Positions 23,223-28,856 of a stretch of DNA of 28,856 nt are shown piece by piece; position 1 is the first letter of the stretch, and each line of letters starts with the position of its first letter. Made by a program: the position numbers and the translations under genes. The notes under the pieces were generated by a model. The model made no database searches. It worked only from the letters and a program-made list of their open reading frames with translations, and was not told where the DNA came from. This stretch comes from JAWLHA01 sp041690535 (GTDB lineage Bacteria; Pseudomonadota; Gammaproteobacteria; Thiohalomonadales; Thiohalomonadaceae): NCBI GenBank assembly GCA_041690535.1, contig JAWLHA010000056.1, positions 1 through 28,856 of the forward strand, in the 5' to 3' direction.

Positions 23223-23786
23223 GTGCGTGGTCCCTTCCCCGCCTCACCATGGGAACCTGCCATCAAGACCCCTCGCACCATCTATGAAGGCAAGATCATC
23301 CGGCTGGAGATCGAGCCCGTAGAGCTGCCCGACGGGCGCCGCTTCGACCTCGAGGTGGTCCGCCATCCCGGGGGGGCGGCCGTGGTCGCGCTGGATGAGC
23401 GCGGATGGGTGTGCCTGTTGCGCCAGTACCGGCATGCTGCCGGCGGCTGGCTGTGGGAACTGCCCGCCGGCAAGCTCGAGCCGGGCGAGCCTCCGCTCCG
23501 CACCGCCCAGCGGGAGCTTGCGGAAGAGGCCGGACTCCATGGCGAACGGTGGCAGCCGTTGGGCACCATCGCCAGCTCGCCGGGCATCCTGGCGGAGACC
23601 ATCCACCTTTTCCTCGCCCAGGGCCTGCACAGCGGTGAGCGCAACATGGATGAGCATGAGCTCATCGAGGTGCACTGGTTCCCCTTCGCCGAGGCGTTGG
23701 AATGGGCGCGTTCTGGCGTCATCGTCGACGCCAAGACCCTGGCCGGGTTATTTCGGGCCCAACCCTTTGCCGAGGCCATAAGTTGA
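23223..23786 (+). CDS. Nudix hydrolase, ADP-ribose pyrophosphatase type
   Basis: This 187-residue protein carries a complete Nudix box, GX5EX7RELAEEAGL, whose glutamates bind the magnesium used to cleave a nucleoside diphosphate linked to another group. The sequence before it (PRTIYEGKIIRLEIEPVELPDG, then LLRQYRHAAGGWLWELPAGK) is typical of ADP-ribose or ADP-sugar pyrophosphatases. The GTG at 23223 is preceded by GGGGGAGAAGGGG at about 9 bases; homology begins about 15 residues later and there is no in-frame ATG there. The TGA stop lies within TTGATTAAAC, which is repeated on the other side of the repeat element that follows. Confidence 0.9.
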   Translation: MRGPFPASPWEPAIKTPRTIYEGKIIRLEIEPVELPDGRRFDLEVVRHPGGAAVVALDERGWVCLLRQYRHAAGGWLWELPAGKLEPGEPPLRTAQRELAEEAGLHGERWQPLGTIASSPGILAETIHLFLAQGLHSGERNMDEHELIEVHWFPFAEALEWARSGVIVDAKTLAGLFRAQPFAEAIS

Positions 23787-23800
23787 TTAAACCTTTAATC

Positions 23801-24030
23801 GTAACTACTCACCCGCATCCGTCATTCCCGCGAAGCCTGCCCCCGAGAGCTTTAGTCGGGCGCGGGAATCCAGTGCTGGACTTCAGAGGGTCAAGGGTAT
23901 TGGACTGGGTGCCTTATGGATTCCCGCCTTCGCGGGAATGACGAACAGTACAAGTAGCGAGGATCGAGTGCGGTGAACCTGCGACCGCATCCTAATTCCA
24001 TAAGCGGGAGGCAGTCGGGGGGGCAGTTAC
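23801..24030. repeat. Family M element M3 (230 bp, MITE-like)
   Basis: It begins with GTAACTACTCAC and ends with GGGGCAGTTAC. The inner CATTCCCGCG arm is interrupted by an extra ~25 bases including CCCCCGAGAGCTTTAGTCGGG, a variant often seen in this class of repeats; the partner arm lies near 23920. The 10-mer TTGATTAAAC occurs outside both ends (23783-23792 and 24033-24042), with 8 and 2 bases between it and the element, so it may be a target duplication or shared flank. Confidence 0.72.
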
Positions 24031-24051
24031 GATTGATTAAACGTATTTTTC

Positions 24052-24184
24052 GTAACTACTCACTCCCCCGTCATTCCCGCGAAGGCGGGAATCCAATGAA
24101 CAGAAGCACGCTCCAATGGATCCCCGCCTTCGCGGGGATGACGAATTTCCTGTACCGTTCGTGATCACCTGGGTGAGCAGTTAC
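24052..24184. repeat. Family M element M4 (133 bp, MITE-like)
   Basis: It has ends GTAACTACTCAC and GTGAGCAGTTAC and is 132 of 133 bases identical to M2 at 9077-9209; the single difference is in the first CATTCCCGCG arm. It follows M3 by 21 bases, so this locus, like the one after dsrA, holds one long and one short element in tandem. Confidence 0.82.
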
Positions 24185-24213
24185 TGGTTTTCCAACGACC
24201 GCAACGAAGCGAC

Positions 24214-24240
24214 GCATCCCCTCGTACCTCGTATCTGCCT
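24214..24240 (-). repeat. Heptamer repeat tract (family H) after the CBS gene
   Basis: On the minus strand, directly after the TAA stop, the sequence is AGGCA, GATACGA, GGTACGA, GGGGATG. The CGA is repeated at a 7-base interval. It closely resembles the tract after the DUF4397 gene. Confidence 0.6.
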
Positions 24241-24693
24241 TTAAGAGCTGCGGGCGGTGCGCTCCCGGCGTTGCTCGATGGTGACCAGGCGGGCCAGGTC
24301 GGAGAGGTGTTCGGCCAGCAGATCGATCAGGTCATCCACGGAGACGATGCCCACCAGTCCGCCCGCGTCATTGACGATGGGCAGACGTCTGATGCCGTGC
24401 TCGCGCATCCGCTTGATGACCTCCATGACCTCGTCGTGCTCCGATCCCACCTGGAGGTCCACACTCATGATGTCTCTCGCCGCGACCCTCAACGGCTCCA
24501 CGTCCTCGGCCAGCACCTCGATCACGATGTCCCGATCCGTGACGATCCCCACCGGGACCCGCTCGCCGGCGCGCTCCTCCACGACGACCACATCGCCCAC
24601 GTGATATTCGCGCATGAGTCGGACCAACTCGGTCACCGACTCGTCCGGCGCGGCGACGATCACCTGGCGGTTGCAGATCTCCCCGACGGACAT
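24241..24693 (-). CDS. CBS-pair domain protein
   Basis: This 150-residue protein is almost entirely a tandem CBS pair (about 8-65 and 74-130), the module that binds adenosine nucleotides and senses energy charge or similar ligands. The first CBS has DESVTELVRLMREYHVGDVVVVE and GIVTDRDIV; the second has EVMEVIKRMREHGIRRLPIVN and GIVSVDDLIDLL. The last 20 residues are basic. It has no effector domain, so it probably acts on a partner protein. AGGGGA lies about 6 bases before the ATG. It stands alone between repeats on one side and a 313-base gap on the other. Confidence 0.92.
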   Translation of the reverse strand: MSVGEICNRQVIVAAPDESVTELVRLMREYHVGDVVVVEERAGERVPVGIVTDRDIVIEVLAEDVEPLRVAARDIMSVDLQVGSEHDEVMEVIKRMREHGIRRLPIVNDAGGLVGIVSVDDLIDLLAEHLSDLARLVTIEQRRERTARSS

Positions 24694-25006
24694 GGTTTTC
24701 CCCTCGCCTCACGGTAAGCGGGACGGAGGTCCCGTTCGAGTAATTCTAGCCGCCCTCCCTCCCCGCATGTCGCTTCCGCGAGACGAGCGACCGTTGCACC
24801 CTGGGGCCGCCTGACGGGTTTCGCTGCGCCCGAAGCCTGCGCAGGCGTCCCCGCCGCGAATTCGGCTTCGCCGATGAGCTGCGAATTCGTTTACCTGTTC
24901 GGGCTCCAGCGCTGGGAGATGGGGGGGCAGATGACGAGGCCATACCGTGAAATAGGGGGATCTCCCCCATGGGGCGCGCGCCGGTGCTCGGCTAGTTGTT
25001 ACACCT
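24694..25006. other. Intergenic region with several short hairpins
   Basis: This 313-bp gap between the divergent CBS and metalloprotease genes contains no convincing gene. Small inverted repeats are visible: CGGGAC/GTCCCG (about 24719-24734), GTCGCT/AGCGAC (about 24770-24792), two copies of GCGAATTCG near 24857 and 24881, and GGGGGA/TCCCCC (24955-24968) followed at once by CCCCATGGGG. None has a T-run. They could be operators or leader structures; I cannot assign one. Confidence 0.4.
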
Positions 25007-26416
25007 GTGACGCAAACCAGGCACCCCCATGCGGTGGTTTTGCTCCTGCCCCTGGCGCTGTTCTTGCTCGGGGCCGGCGCGCCGGCGTCCCTCCCCCTCT
25101 TCATCCCCGAGCCACGCCCCGCCGGGGTAGCTTCGGGCGCGGGGGATCTGGCGGTCAACCCCTCCGCCCTCGCAGCGCAGCCGGGTGCGTTGCTGAGGGT
25201 GGAGCCTCCCGGCGCTGCGCCACTCCTCCTACAGGTGGAACGGCGCAGCGAGAACCCCGGCGGAATCGTTACCCTGGATGCCCGGCTGGCCGGTGAAGCC
25301 CGGCTCTACCGGGCGGTGCTGACGCTTGCCCCGGGCGGGGCATTCGGACGGATCGCCACCCCGCAGGGGACGGTCCTGATCCAGACCCGCACGCGGGCCA
25401 TCGAAATTTTGGAAGGCCCGCCCGGGCAGGCGGTTCAGCCCGACCACAGCGATGCCATCCGTCCACCGCCTCGGGGCGAAGAGCCGCCGCGCACCGAGCA
25501 GTTGAAGGGGGTCACCCGCAGCCTCCTGCCCCGCCGCCTGGCAGGCGCCGCCACGGCCGAGCCGGAGTCAGAGGAGATCACCACCATCGACGTGTTGGCC
25601 TACATCAGCCCCGGATTCACCAAGGCCGACGGTGACTTGGCCCTGACCCGCGTGAACCACCTGTTCGGCCTTGCCAACGCGGCACTGTCGGACAGCCGCA
25701 TCGCCGTGCGTCTGAAGTTGGTGGAGGTGCAGGAGTTTTCATACGGGGAAGGTGCGGCCGACATCGACAGGATCAGCAACCGGCAGTTGCTCGATGACAT
25801 GACCTTTCGGTTCGACACCGCCCTCCGCGTCGAGAGCGGGGCGGATCTGGTGACTTTCCTCCGCCCCTACCGGCGCGCCGATCACGAAGGTTGCGGTCTG
25901 GCCTGGCTGGAGCTGTCGCCGGGCTACGGGTATTCGGTAACGGCAGTCGGTTCGGATCTCGGGGGGACATCCTACTACTGCAGCGACTACTCCCTGGCGC
26001 ACGAAATCGGCCACAACCTCGGCAGCGCCCACGACCGCGAGCACGCCGCCAACCCAGGGGCATTTTCATACTCCTACGGCTACGGAATTCAGGGGCTCTT
26101 CGGAACGGTGATGAGCTACTTCGATCCCGAAGTGGGCCTGTTCTCCAGCCCCACGCTCCTCTGCCCCGGCGACCAGCCGTGCGGCAACGATGAGGGGAAG
26201 CCCAATGCCGCCGACAACGCCCGCTCGATCAACGAGACGGCACGAAGGGTGGCCGCTTACTCCGAGGCAAAAGGGGGGGGCGTCAAGCCGGGAGGCTCCC
26301 GCGCCCCTGGCGGGGCGGGTCCGTTCGCGCTGCTGGACCTGCTGATCCTGACCCTCCCGTTCGCCCTTGGGGCATTGCGCCGCTACAGGTGCATGCGAAA
26401 GCGCGTGCTGGCGTAG
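25007..26416 (+). CDS. Secreted zinc metalloprotease (M72/reprolysin-like) with C-terminal sorting-type tail
   Basis: This 469-residue protein has an N-terminal signal peptide (about 1-28), a propeptide-like region to about 190 and a catalytic domain beginning ITTIDVLAYISPGFTKADGD. The zinc site is HEIGHNLGSAHD from about residue 332 (HExxHxxxxxHD), followed by a Met-turn (GTVMSYFDP) near 368. This arrangement is that of peptidyl-Asp metalloendopeptidases and reprolysins. The C-terminus has a Gly-rich stretch (GGGVKPGGSRAPGGAG), a hydrophobic segment (FALLDLLILTLPFALGAL) and a basic end (RRYRCMRKR), which looks like a GlyGly-CTERM signal processed by rhombosortase. It uses GTG as start with no clear ribosome binding site. 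Its last 34 bases overlap the end of gspB on the other strand. Confidence 0.85.
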   Translation: MTQTRHPHAVVLLLPLALFLLGAGAPASLPLFIPEPRPAGVASGAGDLAVNPSALAAQPGALLRVEPPGAAPLLLQVERRSENPGGIVTLDARLAGEARLYRAVLTLAPGGAFGRIATPQGTVLIQTRTRAIEILEGPPGQAVQPDHSDAIRPPPRGEEPPRTEQLKGVTRSLLPRRLAGAATAEPESEEITTIDVLAYISPGFTKADGDLALTRVNHLFGLANAALSDSRIAVRLKLVEVQEFSYGEGAADIDRISNRQLLDDMTFRFDTALRVESGADLVTFLRPYRRADHEGCGLAWLELSPGYGYSVTAVGSDLGGTSYYCSDYSLAHEIGHNLGSAHDREHAANPGAFSYSYGYGIQGLFGTVMSYFDPEVGLFSSPTLLCPGDQPCGNDEGKPNAADNARSINETARRVAAYSEAKGGGVKPGGSRAPGGAGPFALLDLLILTLPFALGALRRYRCMRKRVLA

Positions 26417-27033
26417 GAGAGTACGAGCCCCGTAGGGGTAATCGCCTCGACCCGTACCCCCTCCCGCGTCACCTCCCCCTCGCCATACTTGCCATTGTTG
26501 ATGAACACGAACCGCTTTTGGGGATGCGAGGCGTAGACGTGCACGTTCACCTCCAGGGGGGGGATTCCGCGCCGCACCTCCTCCGGCAGTTCGGCAAGGG
26601 CCAGGATGTGCGCGTCGGCATCGTCCCGCCAGGGGTTGACGGCAGGCGCCGGCTCCTCGGCCACGGTCCCGGGCGGGGGCGGGGGCGGGGCCTGGACCAG
26701 GGGAGTTGCGGGGCGCGGTTTCGCCGCGGCCTCGGCCCGCGGCGCGGGCTCGGCGAACACCGGCGCCCTGGACGGCGCGGCGACAGCCTCCACCGGCATC
26801 TCCGCCGCAAGCTGGGGGGCCGGCACGGCGGCGACGCCCGCGCCGTTACGGGTGTAATGGCCCGCAATGGCCACGGCAAGGGCGAGCGCGGCCACGCCGA
26901 GCGACAGCGCAGTGCCCAACGAACGTGGGCGCTGCGCCGTTGGCGCTGGCGGGGGATCGCTGTCGAGGGTGGGCACCTGGCCGATCCGCCGCTGCTGCTG
27001 GGATTTCCTCAAAGCATCCAGAATGTACGACAT
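26383..27033 (-). CDS. gspB: General secretion pathway protein B
   Basis: This 216-residue inner-membrane protein has the typical start MSYILDALRKSQQQRR, one membrane segment at about 38-58, a long Pro/Ala-rich periplasmic linker (about 60-130, including PPPPPPG) and a conserved C-terminal GspB domain (LEVNVHVYASHPQKRFVFIN to LSYASTRFRMHL). With GspA it forms a complex that helps the type II secretin cross the peptidoglycan. AAGGAG lies 6 bases before the ATG and the gene begins 10 bases after gspA, so the two form an operon. The other type II secretion genes are not in the window. Confidence 0.92.
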   Translation of the reverse strand: MSYILDALRKSQQQRRIGQVPTLDSDPPPAPTAQRPRSLGTALSLGVAALALAVAIAGHYTRNGAGVAAVPAPQLAAEMPVEAVAAPSRAPVFAEPAPRAEAAAKPRPATPLVQAPPPPPPGTVAEEPAPAVNPWRDDADAHILALAELPEEVRRGIPPLEVNVHVYASHPQKRFVFINNGKYGEGEVTREGVRVEAITPTGLVLSYASTRFRMHL

Positions 27034-27043
27034 GCCCTCTCCT

Positions 27044-28660
27044 TCAACCCCTGGGCCGGCTCAGCCGGGGAATGGCGGGATCCCCAAGCGCATTGTTGAG
27101 GTGAATGAGCGTCTGCGGCCCGGCAACACCGTCGGCCACCAACCCGGAGCGCTGCTGGAAGGCCTTGAGCCTGTCGGCCAACGCCTGGTCGTATCGCGCC
27201 GCGGGAGCGGCCTGGGGCGAAATGCCTTCGACGCGGTCCAGGGTCGTGCCCAACCAACGCACGGCCAGGGCCGAGGCACCGGGGCCAATGAGGCTGAAAT
27301 CCCGCTGGGCCGGTTTCCAGAGTAGACGAAATTGGCCGTACCAAGAGCGGTCCAGCTCGGACAGGGGGATCACCCGCCGCTCCCCGTTCACCTCGACCGT
27401 GAGCGCCTGCTGGTCCAGGGCGGTGACCAGCACCTCCCCAACGCGTCCGTCCGGAAGAGAGAGGGTGACCAGAACGGGACGATCCAGTTGCCGCAGCTGC
27501 TCCCAACCCCCACTGGTCTGATAGCACTTCAGCCCGAGGAGCTCAGCCGTCTCGCACAGCTCCTGACCCACCACCGGGGGCGACACCGACCACTGCTGCA
27601 ACAGCCCCCTCTGCGCCGCGTCGGCGTCGGCCTGCTCTGCGAGCGCCTGCTCGAGAAGCACGTAGGCCGGCAGCTGCCCCGGTGGCTGCGACACGGCCGG
27701 GGCCTCCGTCAGCCGCCCCGGCGCCTCGGCCAACGCGGCCCGCGACGAGAACGCGGCGGCCACCAGTGGCTCCCCCCATGGGGCCAGCGCCACCATGCCA
27801 CCCAAGGCCAACAGCAGGGCGGCGACCCTCGGCAGGCGAGTGCGGCCACGCCCGCTCTCCCCCTCCAGTTCGGCGGCGGCCCGCCGCACCACCTCCCCAT
27901 CCACCCGCTTGCGATCGGTGGCATAGGCCCCCAGCAGGGCTCGGTCGCAGAGGATGTTCACCAGCCGCGGGATCCCGCCCGTGCGGCGTGCGATGTGACG
28001 CAAGGCCGCACGGGAGAAGAGGGGACGTCTTGCCCCGGCCACCGCCAGGCGGTGCTCGATGTACTGCACCGTCTCCGCTTCGGAGAGGGGGGCCAGGTGG
28101 TAGCGGGCGGTGATGCGCTGGTCCACCTGGCGAAGCCCCGGGGCGCGCAGCAGCTCGCGCAGCTCGGGCTGACCGATGAGGAAGATTTGCAGCAGCTTCT
28201 GCTGCTCGGTTTCGAGGTTGGTCAGCAGCCTGACCTGCTCCAGCACCTCGGGGAGGAGGTTTTGCGCCTCGTCGATGATGGCCACCACGCGCCGCCCCTG
28301 GGCATGGGCATCGAGCAGGTAGCGGTTCAGGGCGTCGATGAGCCCCTTGACGCTGGCATCCGCCGCCACCGGGATGCGGAGCTCTTCGCACAGGCCGCAC
28401 AGCAGTTCGGCCGCGGAGAGCTTCGGATTCAGCACCAGTGCCACCTCCACCTCTTCCGGAAGTTGCGCGAGAAAGGCGCGGCACATCATCGTCTTGCCCG
28501 TGCCCACCTCGCCGGTGAGCTGAACGAATCCCCCCGCATGGCCAGCCCCATAGAGCAGGTGCGCCAATGCCTCCCGGTGACGTTCGCTCAGGAAGAGATA
28601 ACGGGGATCGGGGGTGAGGGAGAAGGGATTTTCGCTGAGGTCGAACCAATCTGCGTACAT
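27044..28660 (-). CDS. gspA: General secretion pathway ATPase A (ExeA/GspA)
   Basis: This 538-residue protein has an AAA+ ATPase domain (about 1-265) with Walker A GEVGTGKT near 52, Walker B VVAIIDEAQN near 125-134 and a GGIPRLVN sensor-2-like motif near 230. A membrane segment follows at about 277-300. The periplasmic part contains a C39-peptidase-like fold without an obvious catalytic set (WSVSPPVVGQELCETAELLG to DGRVGEVLVTALD) and a C-terminal peptidoglycan-binding domain (ALADRLKAFQQRSGLVADGVAGPQTL). The start MYADWFDLSENPFSLTPDP at 28660 is the family N-terminus; the frame is open back into the repeat at 28828. The ribosome binding site is weak (AAGAAAG). Confidence 0.93.
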   Translation of the reverse strand: MYADWFDLSENPFSLTPDPRYLFLSERHREALAHLLYGAGHAGGFVQLTGEVGTGKTMMCRAFLAQLPEEVEVALVLNPKLSAAELLCGLCEELRIPVAADASVKGLIDALNRYLLDAHAQGRRVVAIIDEAQNLLPEVLEQVRLLTNLETEQQKLLQIFLIGQPELRELLRAPGLRQVDQRITARYHLAPLSEAETVQYIEHRLAVAGARRPLFSRAALRHIARRTGGIPRLVNILCDRALLGAYATDRKRVDGEVVRRAAAELEGESGRGRTRLPRVAALLLALGGMVALAPWGEPLVAAAFSSRAALAEAPGRLTEAPAVSQPPGQLPAYVLLEQALAEQADADAAQRGLLQQWSVSPPVVGQELCETAELLGLKCYQTSGGWEQLRQLDRPVLVTLSLPDGRVGEVLVTALDQQALTVEVNGERRVIPLSELDRSWYGQFRLLWKPAQRDFSLIGPGASALAVRWLGTTLDRVEGISPQAAPAARYDQALADRLKAFQQRSGLVADGVAGPQTLIHLNNALGDPAIPRLSRPRG

Positions 28661-28765
28661 ATCTTTCTTGTGAATTCCGGGACGCCCCGGTTGCCGGACT
28701 GCAGGCGGTGAGGGCCGATTGTAAGCCCGCCCTAACAGGAAATGGTAGTGCGAGGGTGATATGCG

Positions 28766-28856
28766 CAGGGTGAACGCATACTCACCCAAGAGCGATGTAA
28801 GTCCTTGAAAGCAGGTCGTCGGCCGCATGGATTAGTGCAAGGACGCACTTATGCCA
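28766..28856 (-). repeat. Family R element, arm R5 (cut by window end)
   Basis: The outer end CAGGGTGAACGCATAC begins at 28766, the 27-bp core (inverted) is at 28790-28816, and the inner segment with GGATTAGTGCAAGGACGCAC reaches the end of the window. On the minus strand the inner part contains an AGTGC/GCACT hairpin. The second arm should lie just beyond the window. It is about 105 bases upstream of gspA. Confidence 0.8.

Overview
The window looks like the chromosome of a GC-rich, sulfur-oxidising gammaproteobacterium (Chromatiales / Ectothiorhodospiraceae-like). This is inferred from an oxidative-type dissimilatory sulfite reductase alpha subunit (dsrA), type II secretion accessory genes gspA-gspB, several large c-di-GMP sensor enzymes, and many short intergenic repeats. 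I see no tRNA, rRNA, CRISPR array, prophage or complete insertion sequence.

Layout. (1) 0.2-4.4 kb, plus strand: a molybdenum-hydroxylase operon with a 2Fe-2S subunit, a Tat-exported molybdopterin subunit, an XdhC maturation factor and a MocA-type cofactor cytidylyltransferase. (2) 4.5-7.35 kb, minus strand: a ribosome hibernation factor fused to a cold-shock domain, a DUF4397 lipoprotein and a Mut7-C RNase-like protein. (3) 7.4-8.9 kb, plus strand: dsrA alone, with its own promoter candidate and a strong terminator. No dsrB or other dsr gene is present. (4) 9.3-22.6 kb: a CHASE-PAS-PAS-GGDEF cyclase (plus), then on the minus strand a three-gene set (DUF2760, Hsp70, Hsp70-DUF3731), a PAS-GGDEF-EAL protein and a GAF-GGDEF cyclase. 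(5) 22.9-24.7 kb: a small zinc-ribbon protein, a Nudix hydrolase and a CBS-pair protein. (6) 25-28.7 kb: a secreted zinc metalloprotease with a C-terminal sorting-type tail, convergent with and overlapping gspB of a gspA-gspB operon.

The least expected content is between the genes. Three repeat families are visible. Family R is a MITE-like palindromic element (four loci, five arms) sharing a 27-bp core and AGGGTRAACGC ends; one copy has a perfect 11-bp target-site duplication and another an 11-bp duplication with two mismatches. Family M has GTAACTACTC/GAGCAGTTAC ends around VIPAKAGIQ-type inverted repeats and occurs as two tandem pairs; the two 133-bp members, 15 kb apart, differ by one base. 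Family H is a degenerate 7-bp repeat (about GGTACGA) at the 3' ends of five genes, sometimes encoding their last residues. There is also a long nested hairpin between the two hsp70 genes.

How the genes may work together: IorAB-like enzyme, XdhC and MocA form an enzyme-plus-cofactor-maturation unit; the three c-di-GMP enzymes all keep the inhibitory RxxD site and probably feed one signalling pool; GspAB would help place the secretin through which the neighbouring protease could be exported. All functions are inferred from sequence motifs read by eye.
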